Shown: piece by piece, positions 33,661 through 41,951 of the stretch
How the letters are laid out: the number at the start of each line of letters is the position of its first letter
Numbering within the stretch: position 1 is the stretch's first letter
NCBI RefSeq assembly: GCF_030814655.1
Contig: NZ_JAUSVK010000001.1
Span: 1-64,000, forward strand
Reading direction: 5' to 3'
Source of the DNA: Labrys monachus
GTDB taxonomy: Bacteria > Pseudomonadota > Alphaproteobacteria > Rhizobiales > Labraceae
DNA: 64,000 bases
The notes under the pieces: model-generated
Seen by the model: the letters and a program-made list of their open reading frames with translations, nothing else
The model's database searches: none
What the model was told of the DNA's origin: nothing
Made by a program: the position numbers and the translations under genes

Positions 33661-36222
33661 CTAGCTCCGCGGCTTCAGGTTTTCAGGGTCATACAGCGGC
33701 TTGTAGCCGATGCCGACCACCTCGACCGGATAGGTCTCGGCGAAATATTCGACGCTGAGCTTGCGGCCCTCCTGGCAATAGGCCCATGGCAGATAGGCCA
33801 AAGCGATGTTCTTGCCGATGGTCGGGCCGAAGGCGATGGAGGTGGTGTAGGAGCGGCGGCCGAGTTCGTCGACCAGCACCTTGCCGGTGTCGGCGTCCAT
33901 GACCGGCAGGGTGCCGACGGGATAGCGCTTGACGCCCTTGCTGTCGGTGTTGTCGGTCATCACCAGCGTGCAGAGCATGGCCGGCTGGTGCGCGCGCGCC
34001 TTGTATTCGAGGTGCCTGGCCTTGCCGCGGAAGTCGGCTTCCTTGACCTTGGGGCGGGCGAGGTCGGCCTCGATGAGGTTGTACTGGGTGAGCAGGTCGA
34101 CGTTCTGCAGGCGCAGGCTCTTTTCCAGGCGGCGGGAGTTGGCATAGGTCTCGACGCCGAAGGCCATGACGCCGGTGGCGCGCAGCGCATCCCAGACCGC
34201 AAGCCCGTCCTCATATTTCATGTGCAGCTCCCAGCCCTGCTCGCCGACATAGGAGATGCGGAAGGCGGTGACCGGCCGGCCGGCGATCTCGATCGGCCGG
34301 ATCGCGGCGAAGGGGAAGTTTGCCGCATCGAGCCCGGCCGGGTCCGCCACCACCTTCTTCAGCGTGTCGCGGGCATTCGGGCCCCAGATGCCGATGGTGA
34401 TGTATTTCTCGGAGACGTCGGTGACGGTGACGTCGAGGCCCCTGTCCTCGGCGAGGCGCTTGACATAATGGAAGTCGCGCGGGCCGGCATCGGCGCCGTC
34501 GACGACGCGGCAGCGATCGGCCATGCGGATGACGGTGAGGTCGGCACGCACCATGCCCTCGTCGTCGAGGAAATGGGTGTAGATGCCCTTGCCGATATTG
34601 GCATCGCCGCCGATCCTGGCGGCGCAGATCCATTCCATCAGTTCGACATGGTCGGGCCCTTCGACGTCGAACATGTAGAAATGGCTGAGATTGACGATGC
34701 CGCAATCCTCGCTCATGGCGAGATGCTCGGCATTGGAAACGCGCCAGAAATGGCGGTTGTCCCACTCGTTCTCGCGCACCGGCACCTGGTTGCCGTATTT
34801 TTCGAGCAGATGCTCGTTGGCGGCATAGCCATGGGCGCGTTCCCAGCCGCCGAGCTCCATGAAATAGCCGCCGAGTTCCTTCTCGCGCTCATGGAAGGGC
34901 GAGCGCTTGGCGTTGCGGCCGCTGGCATAGGGCTCGCGCGGATGGACGGCCGGGAAATAGATCTTCTGCGCCGCTTCGAAGCAGCGGCCCTCGATGAACT
35001 TCTCTTCCGTCTGGTGCGGGTAGAAGCGCGCATAATCGATGCTGGCGTGGTCGACCCCGGTGCGGCCGTCGGTCATCCAGTCGGCGATCAGCTTGCCGTA
35101 GCCCGGCCCGTCCTTGACCCAGATGGCGACGCAATACCACAGGCCGCGCACCTTCTGGCTCTCGCCGCAGGACGGACCGCCGGCGGCGGAGACCTGCAGC
35201 AGGCCGTTGAAGGAATGGCCTTCATTGTAGCCGAGCTCGCCGAGGATCGGCGTCAGCTCCATGGCCCGTTCGAGCGGCTCGATGATCTGTTCCATGTCGA
35301 GGTCGCGCTGCGAGGGCGACAGGCGCGCCTGGTGCTTTTCGAGGATATCGCGCGGATGGCACAGGCGCGGAGCCTTGGTCTCGTAATAGCCCCATTCGAT
35401 CTGGCCGCCTTCCGTGGTGGCGGGATCGCCGGTGTCGCGCATATAGGCGGAGTTGCCCTGGTCGCGCAGCAGGGGATAGCCGATCTCCTTGCCGGTGCCG
35501 GCGAATTCATTGAACGGGCCGAAGAAGGTGAGCGGATGGTCGACCGGCATCACCGGCAGGTCCTCGCCGACCATGCCCGCGATGAGGCGGCCCCACAGGC
35601 CGGCGCAGACCACGACATGGTCGGCCATGATCGTGCCGCGATGGGTGACGACGCCCTTGATGCGGCCTTTCTCGACGATCAGCGACTGGGCCGGCGTGTT
35701 GCCGTACATCGCCAGCTTGCCGGACTTCTCGGCGGCGTCGACGAGCTTGCCGGCGACCGTCTGGGAGCGCGGGACGACGAGGCCGGCATCCGGGTCGAAC
35801 ATGCCGCCCTGGACCTGGTCTTCCTCGATCAGCGGGAACATCTGCTTGATCTCGGCGGGCGTCACCAGGCGGACATCGGTGCCGAAGGCCCTGCCGGACG
35901 AGATCTTGCGCCGGATCTCCGCCATCCAGGCGTCGTCGCCGGTGCGGGCGACTTCCAGGCCGCCGATGCGGGCGTAGTGGCCCATCTTCTCGTAGAAGTC
36001 GATGGAGTATTGCGTCGTCCAGACCGAGAGATAGTCGTGGCTGGTGGTGTAGCAGAAGTCCGAGGCATGCGCCGTCGAGCCGATGTCGGTCGGGATGCCC
36101 GACTTGTCGATGCCGACGATGTCGTCCCATCCCCGCTCGATGAGGTGATGGGCGACCGAGGCCCCGACGATGCCGCCCAGGCCGATGATGACAACCTTCG
36201 CCTTTTCGGGGAACGCAGACAT
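33661..36222 (-). CDS. GcvT-fused FAD-dependent dehydrogenase (dimethylglycine/sarcosine dehydrogenase-like)
   Basis: 853 residues with two parts. The N-terminal DAO-type FAD domain starts KVVIIGLGGIVGASVAHHLI (GxGxxG) and includes VVVCAGLWGRLIAGMVGEDL. The C-terminal part is the aminomethyltransferase (GcvT) fold, with FRVSNAEHLAMSEDCGIVN-like text, ISYVGEQGWELHMKYEDGL and CQEGRKLSVEYFAETYPVEV. Enzymes with this order demethylate dimethylglycine, sarcosine or related N-methyl amines and pass the one-carbon unit to tetrahydrofolate. AAAAGGAG precedes the ATG. A link with the MttB-family gene at 14.8 kb is plausible but unproven. Confidence 0.9.
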   Translation of the reverse strand: MSAFPEKAKVVIIGLGGIVGASVAHHLIERGWDDIVGIDKSGIPTDIGSTAHASDFCYTTSHDYLSVWTTQYSIDFYEKMGHYARIGGLEVARTGDDAWMAEIRRKISSGRAFGTDVRLVTPAEIKQMFPLIEEDQVQGGMFDPDAGLVVPRSQTVAGKLVDAAEKSGKLAMYGNTPAQSLIVEKGRIKGVVTHRGTIMADHVVVCAGLWGRLIAGMVGEDLPVMPVDHPLTFFGPFNEFAGTGKEIGYPLLRDQGNSAYMRDTGDPATTEGGQIEWGYYETKAPRLCHPRDILEKHQARLSPSQRDLDMEQIIEPLERAMELTPILGELGYNEGHSFNGLLQVSAAGGPSCGESQKVRGLWYCVAIWVKDGPGYGKLIADWMTDGRTGVDHASIDYARFYPHQTEEKFIEGRCFEAAQKIYFPAVHPREPYASGRNAKRSPFHEREKELGGYFMELGGWERAHGYAANEHLLEKYGNQVPVRENEWDNRHFWRVSNAEHLAMSEDCGIVNLSHFYMFDVEGPDHVELMEWICAARIGGDANIGKGIYTHFLDDEGMVRADLTVIRMADRCRVVDGADAGPRDFHYVKRLAEDRGLDVTVTDVSEKYITIGIWGPNARDTLKKVVADPAGLDAANFPFAAIRPIEIAGRPVTAFRISYVGEQGWELHMKYEDGLAVWDALRATGVMAFGVETYANSRRLEKSLRLQNVDLLTQYNLIEADLARPKVKEADFRGKARHLEYKARAHQPAMLCTLVMTDNTDSKGVKRYPVGTLPVMDADTGKVLVDELGRRSYTTSIAFGPTIGKNIALAYLPWAYCQEGRKLSVEYFAETYPVEVVGIGYKPLYDPENLKPRS

Positions 36223-36429
36223 GAGTCACTCCTTTTCGCCGGCACCTCTTCGCATGAAGGCCGCGGCGGCGTTGTTGTATATCAGGCCCATGATGTCATC
36301 GGGCCGACGCCTCCCGGCATGGGGCGTCCGGGATCGCGGCCGATCCCGCGCGGCTCTTGGAAACGTCGGGGCGGCAGGATAGGAAGAAGCGGACGGGGAC
36401 GTCCACAGCCGTCGGCCTTGCGACGATGA

Positions 36430-36595
36430 CGCGACTGCCCTTCTCCCGATCGGGAGAAGGTGGCGCGAAGCGCCGGATGAGGGTCTGAGATTCGACAATC
36501 GGAGCACGGCGACGAAGCTCTCTTGTCCGGGTGAGACCCTCATCCCCCTGCCGGGAGCTTCTCCCGATCGGGAGAAGCAGGCTATTTCGCCGACG
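36430..36595. repeat. CTTCTCCCGATCGGGAGAAG hairpin pair (degenerate repeat copy)
   Basis: Two copies of CTTCTCCCGATCGGGAGAAG (near 36440 and 36558), with GGTGGCGCGAAGCGCCGGAT and GAGACCCTCATCCCCCTGCC between. The middle is the GATGAGGGTCT/AGACCCTCATC stem of the nested elements, but without the ATATGCGCTAAC ends. It lies in the 420-base gap upstream of the first phosphatase gene. The rest of the gap (36230-36430) has no recognisable gene. Confidence 0.7.
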
Positions 36596-36646
36596 CCTGT
36601 GGACGTCTCTTCCGCGTTCCCCAGGAACCCGCACCCGGACAAGGTG

Positions 36647-37399
36647 ATGCCGAAGAAAGCCGGCACGAAGCTCGTGCCTTTTCCCGAACCGCCCGCCGTG
36701 CCGCCCGACATCGCCGTCGTGGCGATCGGCGACGTGCATGGCCGGCTCGATCTGCTGGTTCCCGTGCTCGACCGCATCGAGCGCCGCGCCGCGCAGACGG
36801 CCGGCATCCGCCATATCGTCGTCAGCCTCGGGGACCTCATCGACCGCGGCCCCGATTCGTCCGGCGTGATCGAGCGGATGATGGCGGGGGTGGCGGGGTG
36901 CGACCTCGTCGTCCTCCGGGGCAATCACGAGGACGCGCTGCTCGGCTTCCTCGACGAGAAGCCGATCGGCGACGCCTGGCGCAGCTTCTTCGGCGCCGAG
37001 GCCTTCCTGCAGAGCTACGGCATCGCCAGCCGGCAGAATTTCCGCGAGGAGAAGGCGATGCCGCAATTGCGCGAGGATCTCCTCGCCGCCATGCCCCAGG
37101 CCCATATCGATTTCCTGCGCAGCCTGCCGAGCCATGCCGTCTTCGGCGACTATTTCTTCGTCCATGCCGGCGTGCGGCCCGGCGTGTCCCTGGCCGAGCA
37201 GGAGGAGCGGGACCTGGTGTGGATCCGCGACGAGTTCCTCAATTCCAAGCAGCGTTTCGAGAAGAAGATCGTGCACGGCCATACGCCGGTGCGCAAGCCG
37301 GACTTCAACCGCAACCGCATCAATCTCGACACCAAGGCCTATGCCTCGGGCAAGCTCACGGCGGCCTTGTTCGAGGGGACGGCGGTGACGATTTTCTGA
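36647..37399 (+). CDS. Metallophosphoesterase, PPP-type (paralogue 1 of 3)
   Basis: 250 residues. All metal-ligand blocks of the calcineurin-like PPP fold are present: GDVHGRLDLL, GDLIDRGPDS, GNHEDALL, and the late VHGHTP. The text GDYFFVHAGVRPGVSL and LVWIRDEFL recur in two downstream genes, so this is the first of three tandem copies. Bacterial enzymes of this type hydrolyse phosphoproteins or dinucleoside polyphosphates (ApaH-like). Which one applies here is open. The start is the ATG at 36647, after AAGGTG; an upstream ATG at 36599 would add 16 residues. Confidence 0.88.
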   Translation: MPKKAGTKLVPFPEPPAVPPDIAVVAIGDVHGRLDLLVPVLDRIERRAAQTAGIRHIVVSLGDLIDRGPDSSGVIERMMAGVAGCDLVVLRGNHEDALLGFLDEKPIGDAWRSFFGAEAFLQSYGIASRQNFREEKAMPQLREDLLAAMPQAHIDFLRSLPSHAVFGDYFFVHAGVRPGVSLAEQEERDLVWIRDEFLNSKQRFEKKIVHGHTPVRKPDFNRNRINLDTKAYASGKLTAALFEGTAVTIF

Positions 37400-37453
37400 C
37401 GTTGCCGGTATCGGCGTGTATTCTGCTGCCGGCAAACAAGAGGAGCCGCGGGG

Positions 37454-38188
37454 ATGCCAGGCCAAAAGGACGCCGCCGAGGAGGCGCGCCTGCCGGACGA
37501 CGTCAGCATCGTCGCCTTCGGCGACGTCCATGGCTGCTTCGACAAGCTCGAGCCCTTGCTGGAGCGCATCGCGGAGCGGGCGGCGGCATCGCCGCAACGG
37601 CGCCATATCGCGGTCTCCGTGGGCGATCTCGTCGATCGCGGCCCGGATTCGGCGCCGGTGGTGGACCGGCTGGCGGGCGGCCTGCCCGGCTGCGAGCTCG
37701 TCGTGCTGCGCGGCAATCACGAAGCGATGATGCTCGATTTCCTCCGCAGCGGCGAGGGCGCGGAGAACTGGCTGCGCAATGGCGGCCTGCACACGCTGGC
37801 GAGCTACGGCGTCGATCTGGCGACGATGGCGGCCGAAGGCGTGGGCGCCGACGGCCTGCGCCGGGCCTTTCTCGAAACGCTCCCCGCCCGCCATCTTTCC
37901 TTCCTGCTGGCGAGGCCGCTCAGTTTCGCATGCGGCGATTATTTCTTCGTCCATGCCGGCGTGCGGCCCGGCCGCCCGCTCGACCGCCAGGACGAGGAGG
38001 ACCTGCTGTGGATCCGGGACGAGTTTCTCGAATGGGAGGGCAGCTTCGGCAAGAGGATCGTCCACGGCCATACGCCGGTCGAGGCGGCGACCTTCGCGCC
38101 CAACCGCATCAATCTCGATACCGGCGCCTGCTTCGGCGGCCCGCTCACCGCCGTGCTGATCGAGGGTGCGGAGGCGACCATCTTCTGA
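37454..38188 (+). CDS. Metallophosphoesterase, PPP-type (paralogue 2 of 3)
   Basis: 244 residues, 54 bases after paralogue 1 and clearly homologous to it. GDVHGCFDKL, GDLVDRGPDS, GNHEAMML and VHGHTP are intact, and GDYFFVHAGVRPGRPL and LLWIRDEFLEW are shared. The region between the GNHE and the GDYFF blocks is the most divergent of the three, which could set substrate preference. Paralogues 1 and 2 are separated from the third by the IS630 insertion and a repeat. Confidence 0.88.
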   Translation: MPGQKDAAEEARLPDDVSIVAFGDVHGCFDKLEPLLERIAERAAASPQRRHIAVSVGDLVDRGPDSAPVVDRLAGGLPGCELVVLRGNHEAMMLDFLRSGEGAENWLRNGGLHTLASYGVDLATMAAEGVGADGLRRAFLETLPARHLSFLLARPLSFACGDYFFVHAGVRPGRPLDRQDEEDLLWIRDEFLEWEGSFGKRIVHGHTPVEAATFAPNRINLDTGACFGGPLTAVLIEGAEATIF

Positions 38189-38244
38189 AAGACCGGGCCT
38201 CTTCACGCACCCGGGCGCCGAGGGACACCCCGGGTGCGCGGACG

Positions 38245-38360
38245 TCTCGTCCATAGGCGCTAACTTTGCCGACAATAGCGCGATTTTCCTTCTCCCATGC
38301 GGGACTTCGCATTTCCTGCGGAAATGCTGGGGGTGGCGCGAAGCGCCGGATGAGGGTCTA
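38245..38360. repeat. Left part of a nested palindromic element, cut by the IS630 insertion
   Basis: Begins GTCCATAGGCGCTAACTTTG, then CGACAATAGCGCGATTTTCC, CTTCTCCCATGCGGGACTTC, GCATTTCCTGCGGAAATGC and GATGAGGGTCTA, which matches the copy at 5293. It stops at the TA (38359-38360) where the IS begins. The continuation GACTTCTGCAATTCCAGCGC resumes at 39421. Confidence 0.85.
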
Positions 38361-39418
38361 GAGCGGAATTTGTCTGAGTGGAATCGGAAGGGATTCCACT
38401 GGATGGCTTAGTGTGATTCATAGGTTTCCGGGCTATTCCGGAGATGAAGCATGACGAAGCGTGGTGAAGCCTATTCGCAGGATTTGCGAGATCGTGTGCT
38501 TGGGGCGCTGGATAGCGGGATGTCGGCGAGCACGATCGCACCAATCTTCAGGGTGAGTGTGTCCTACATCTACAAGGCGGCAGCGCGGCGGTGCGCGACG
38601 GGGGAGGTCAGTGCCCGCCCCCAGCGCAATCATGTTCCGCTCAAGCTTGCCAAGCATGAAGAGGTTCTGCGGGCCAAGGTCGCGGCGGATCCGGATGCGC
38701 GTGTCGCGGATCTGCGGGCCTGGGCGGAGGAAGAATTGGGGGTCAGCATCAGCCATGCCCCGATGTGGCATATGCTCAAGCGGCTTGGGCTGACATATAA
38801 AAAAAGACGATCCACGCCAGCGAGCAAAAACGCCCCGATGTCGCGGCCGCTCGCCGCAAATGGCACAGCAACCAAATCTGGCTGAGGCCCTCGCGTCTGG
38901 TCTTCATTGACGAGACCTGGGCCTCGACCGCGATGGCGCGCCACTACGGCAGGTGCAAGCGCGGACAGCGCCTGATCGACTACGTGCCGCATGGCCATTG
39001 GAAAACCACGACCTTCATTGGCGCTCTGCGCAGCGGGGGATTGACAGCTCCCTGCGTGCTCGACGGCCCAGTCAACGGCGATTGCTTCAAGGCCTATGTC
39101 GCGCAGATCCTCGTTCCCACCCTCAATTACGGCGATATCGTCATCATGGACAATCTGAGCAGCCACAAAGTCCCGGGTGTGCGCCAAGCCATCGAGGCCG
39201 CAGGGGCGGAACTGCTTTACTTGCCCGCCTACTCCCCCGATCTCAATCCGATCGAGAACCTCTTCGCAAAGCTCAAAGCTCTCCTGCGCGCGGCTGCAAC
39301 CCGATCCATCCACGATCTCTGGGACGAAATCGCCAAAACTCTCCCGCGCTTCTCCCCGTCCGAATGCAGAAATTACTTCTCTAATGCTGGATATTCTACA
39401 GTCTGAACAATTTCGCTC
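38361..39418. mobile_element. IS630-family insertion sequence (1058 bp), TA target duplication
   Basis: The element is bounded by imperfect terminal inverted repeats: GAGCGGAATTTGTCTGAG on the left and, reversed, GAGCGAAATTGTTCAG on the right. A TA dinucleotide flanks both ends (38359-38360 and 39419-39420), the target-site duplication expected of IS630. Removing the element restores GGGTCTAGACTTCTGCAATT, which agrees with the intact repeat copy at 5.4 kb. It carries one transposase read through a frameshift. Confidence 0.92.
38451..39406 (+). CDS. IS630-family transposase (OrfAB by -1 frameshift)
   Basis: The first frame (38451-38885) has the helix-turn-helix SASTIAPIFRVSVSYIYKAA and ends soon after a run of seven A (38799-38805). 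Shifting to the -1 frame at that run gives a continuous protein: after YKKKTIHASEQKRPD comes LVFIDETWAST, then IVIMDNLSSHK, and finally AYSPDLNPIENLFAKLK. The catalytic triad D-D-E is therefore complete: FIDET, IMDN, NPIEN. The A7 run followed by G and the intact second frame make a programmed frameshift much more likely than decay. Total length about 318 residues. Confidence 0.9.
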
Positions 39419-39420
39419 TA

Positions 39421-39560
39421 GACTTCTGCAATTCCAGCGCAACTATTGAGCTATCTGCGTTGAAATTTAGACCCTCATCCCCCTACCGGGACCTTCTCCC
39501 GACCCGGGAGAAGGCGGATAATTTTTGTATCTCGGCGCCCGTGAACACCCTGTCCGCGCA
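39421..39560. repeat. Right part of the IS-split nested palindromic element
   Basis: Begins GACTTCTGCAATTCCAGCGC, then GAGCTATCTGCGTTGAAATT, GACCCTCATCCCCCTACCGG, CTTCTCCCGACCCGGGAGAAGG (given in two pieces: CTTCTCCCGACC and CGGGAGAAGG). It ends near 39545 in TCTCGGCGCCCGTG, a decayed form of the CCATATGCGCTAAC end. Together with 38245-38360 it makes one full element. Confidence 0.8.
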
Positions 39561-39660
39561 CCCGGGCGGGATGCGGGCGGAGCATCCCCGCAGGCGTCTG
39601 CGGCAGATTCGCCGCATCCTTTTGTTGCCGGGACGAGGCGGATCGCTCTATGTTTGCGCC

Positions 39661-40401
39661 ATGCATCAGACGAATACGGCTTTTTCCGATCCGCCGCGTG
39701 TGCCGGCGGGCTTCAGCATCATTGCCTTCGGCGACGTCCACGGCCATCTCGACCTGATGGAGGCGATCCTGTTGAAGGCGCAGGCCCATGCCGCCCGCCA
39801 TCCCGACAGGCGCCACATCGTCATCAGCCTCGGCGATCTCGTCGACCGCGGGCCGGATTCGGCCGGCGTGGTGGCGCGGGTGATGGCCACGGTGCCGGGC
39901 TGCGAGCTGATCGTCCTCAGGGGCAATCACGAGACGCTGATGATGGCCTTCCTCGACGGCGACCCCGAGGCGACGACATGGCTGAGCTGGGGTGGCCTGG
40001 CGACGCTGCAGAGCTACGGCGTCGACACCGAGGGCGCGAGCCTGCTGTCGGCCGGCGACGTCGAGCATCTGCGCGAACGCTTCCGCGCCCGGATGGTGAC
40101 GACCCATCTCGACTTCCTGCGCACGCGGCCGCTCAGCGTCAGCTTCGGCGATTATTTCTTCGTGCATGCCGGCGTGCGCCCGGGCGTGCCCCTGAACCTG
40201 CAGGCGGAACAGGACCTGATCTGGATCCGCGACGAATTCCTGCTCTCGGCCGAGCGCCACGAGAAGAAGGTGGTGCACGGCCATACCCCGGCCGAGGCGC
40301 CCGAGATCCTCGACAACCGCGTCAACCTCGACACCGGCGCCTGCTATGGCGGCGTGCTGTCGGCGGCGCTGTTCGAGGACGACCGGGTGGAGATCCTGTA
40401 G
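39661..40401 (+). CDS. Metallophosphoesterase, PPP-type (paralogue 3 of 3)
   Basis: 246 residues, the third member of the family. GDVHGHLDLM, GDLVDRGPDS, GNHETLMM and VHGHTP are present, and GDYFFVHAGVRPGVPL, DLIWIRDEFLL and NRVNLDTGACYGG align with paralogues 1 and 2. The start at 39661 (MHQTNTAFS) is chosen because the upstream in-frame part runs through repeat DNA. Three such genes in 3.8 kb, all intact, is unusual. Confidence 0.88.
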   Translation: MHQTNTAFSDPPRVPAGFSIIAFGDVHGHLDLMEAILLKAQAHAARHPDRRHIVISLGDLVDRGPDSAGVVARVMATVPGCELIVLRGNHETLMMAFLDGDPEATTWLSWGGLATLQSYGVDTEGASLLSAGDVEHLRERFRARMVTTHLDFLRTRPLSVSFGDYFFVHAGVRPGVPLNLQAEQDLIWIRDEFLLSAERHEKKVVHGHTPAEAPEILDNRVNLDTGACYGGVLSAALFEDDRVEIL

Positions 40402-40419
40402 GTTCCCGGGCGCGGGACA

Positions 40420-40655
40420 TTCTGTCCATGGTCGCTGAGTTTACAGAAAATAGCGCGCTTTCCTTCTCCCGGACGGGAGAAGGTGGCGCATAGCGCCGGA
40501 TGAGGGTCTATACTTCCACAATTCAAGCGCAACCATTGAGCCATCTGCGTTGAGGTTTGGACCCTCATCCCCCTACCGGGACCTTCTCCCGGACGGGAGA
40601 AGGCGGACAATCTTCGTATCTCAGCGCCCATGGACAGGATGTCTGCGCTCCCGGG
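40420..40655. repeat. Nested palindromic element, diverged copy
   Basis: Ends GTCCATGGTCGCTGAGTTTA (from 40426) and TCTCAGCGCCCATGG (to about 40632) are decayed versions of the CCATATGCGCTAAC ends. The core has CTTCTCCCGGACGGGAGAAGG twice (first at about 40462), GATGAGGGTCTATACTTCC and GACCCTCATCCCCCTACCGG. It separates the phosphatase and HNH genes. Confidence 0.75.
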
Positions 40656-40659
40656 GGGC

Positions 40660-41244
40660 CTACGGCTCCAGCTCGGTATCCCAGTAGAGATAGTCGAGCC
40701 AGCTCTCATGCAAATAGTTCGGCGGGAAGTGCCGCCCGTTCTGGTGCAGGTCGCTCAGCGTCGGCGCATAGGGCTTCTGGTGCGGATGCATGCCGGCCTC
40801 GGCCGGCATGGCGCCGCCCTTGCGCAGGTTGCAGGGCGAGCAGGCGGCGACGACGTTCTCCCATGTCGTCTGGCCGCCGCGCGAGCGGGGAATGACGTGG
40901 TCGAAGGTCAGGTCGTTGCGCGTGCCGCAATATTGGCAGGTGAAGCAGTCGCGCAGGAACACGTTGAAGCGGGTGAAGGCCGGGTTGCGGCTCGGCTTCA
41001 CATAGGTCTTGAGGCAGACGACGGACGGCAGCCGGAACTCGAAGGTGGGGCTGCGGACGACCTTGTCATATTCGGAGATGATGGTCACGCGGTCGAGGAA
41101 CACGGCCTTGATCGCATCCTGCCACGACCAGAGCGACAGCGGATAATAGGACAGCGGACGGTAATCGGCGTTCAGCACGAGGGCTGGGCATGCCTCGGGC
41201 GAAACCGACGGATGAAACACGGCAGGCGACACATGCGCCGTCAC
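40660..41244 (-). CDS. HNH endonuclease family protein
   Basis: 194 residues, starting with GTG at 41244 after AGGAGA. The N-terminal part starts with ALVLNADYRPLSYYPLSLWS. The HNH core is CQYCG, then LTFDHVIPRSRGGQTTWENV and CSPCNLRKG: two CxxC pairs that bind zinc around the catalytic His. Proteins with this exact layout are widespread in alphaproteobacteria as stand-alone genes and are not tied to restriction. Substrate DNA is not known. No partner methylase is nearby. Confidence 0.9.
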   Translation of the reverse strand: MTAHVSPAVFHPSVSPEACPALVLNADYRPLSYYPLSLWSWQDAIKAVFLDRVTIISEYDKVVRSPTFEFRLPSVVCLKTYVKPSRNPAFTRFNVFLRDCFTCQYCGTRNDLTFDHVIPRSRGGQTTWENVVAACSPCNLRKGGAMPAEAGMHPHQKPYAPTLSDLHQNGRHFPPNYLHESWLDYLYWDTELEP

Positions 41245-41408
41245 GACGCTCTCCTGACCTCATTCATTCGGCCGAAAGCCGATTCGACCGATCGATACAA
41301 TAATGTAGGGTCAACATGTCGGCCTTGTGAAGGGGGCAAATTTTGTCCGTCCGGTCTGGTCCCACCGGCGAAGGGACTTTCTTCGAAAGGCGACGCGCTC
41401 CCGGCGCC

Positions 41409-41951
41409 TCAGGCCCTGAGCCGGTGGGCCAGCCAGTCGAGCGTGCGGTCGGCGATGCCGAGCTCGACCAGATGGTCGTGCGTCGCCAGCACATAGTCCG
41501 GATTGGCGCCCGACAGGCCGACGCCGCCGCGCACCACTTCCAGCAGCGTCTCGTCCGGCAGCCTGCCGCAATATTGGCGGTGCGTGCGGTCCGCCCGGTA
41601 GGCGAGCGCCCGCACCTTGCGGCCGTCGTCGAACGCCACCTCGTGGACGGTCTCGATATAGACGCTGGTGGCCTGCTCGCGGCGGCGCAGATAGTCGACC
41701 GTCTCGGCCCAGCGCTCGGGCGCCACGCGGAAGGCGACGCCGCGGCACGAGCCGCCGCGGTCGAGGCCGAGCACCAGGCCCGGCCGTTCCGGCGTGCCGC
41801 GATGGACATGCGACCAGATGCACAGCGCCCGGTGCAGCCCGCGGACGACCGCGCTCCGGCGCTCCTCATAGGCGAAGCCCGGGTTCCACATCAGCGAGCC
41901 GTAGCCGAAGACCCAGTCGGCGGCCGGCAGAGGCGAGGCGGCGTGGTTCAC
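41409..41951 (-). CDS. ChaC-type gamma-glutamylcyclotransferase
   Basis: 180 residues from the GTG at 41951, which overlaps the stop of the upstream amidohydrolase gene by four bases (GTGA). The nucleotide-like loop VFGYGSLMWNPGF at the N-terminus is the ChaC signature, followed by CIWSHVHRGTPERPGLVLGL and GLVLGLDRGGSCRGVAF. The catalytic Glu lies in the middle part (RREQATSVYIETVHEV). These enzymes break glutathione or gamma-glutamyl amino acids to 5-oxoproline. Coupling to N-formylglutamate amidohydrolase suggests a shared glutamate-related step. Confidence 0.88.
   Translation of the reverse strand: MNHAASPLPAADWVFGYGSLMWNPGFAYEERRSAVVRGLHRALCIWSHVHRGTPERPGLVLGLDRGGSCRGVAFRVAPERWAETVDYLRRREQATSVYIETVHEVAFDDGRKVRALAYRADRTHRQYCGRLPDETLLEVVRGGVGLSGANPDYVLATHDHLVELGIADRTLDWLAHRLRA

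Noticed and set aside
38451..38885. Transposase as a frameshifted pseudogene
   Set aside because: The frame break falls at a run of seven A and the -1 frame restores a full DDE enzyme, as in programmed frameshifting of IS elements, so decay is not needed to explain it.
40660..41244. HNH protein as part of a restriction system
   Set aside because: No methylase or specificity gene is adjacent, and the layout is that of the stand-alone HNH proteins common in alphaproteobacteria.
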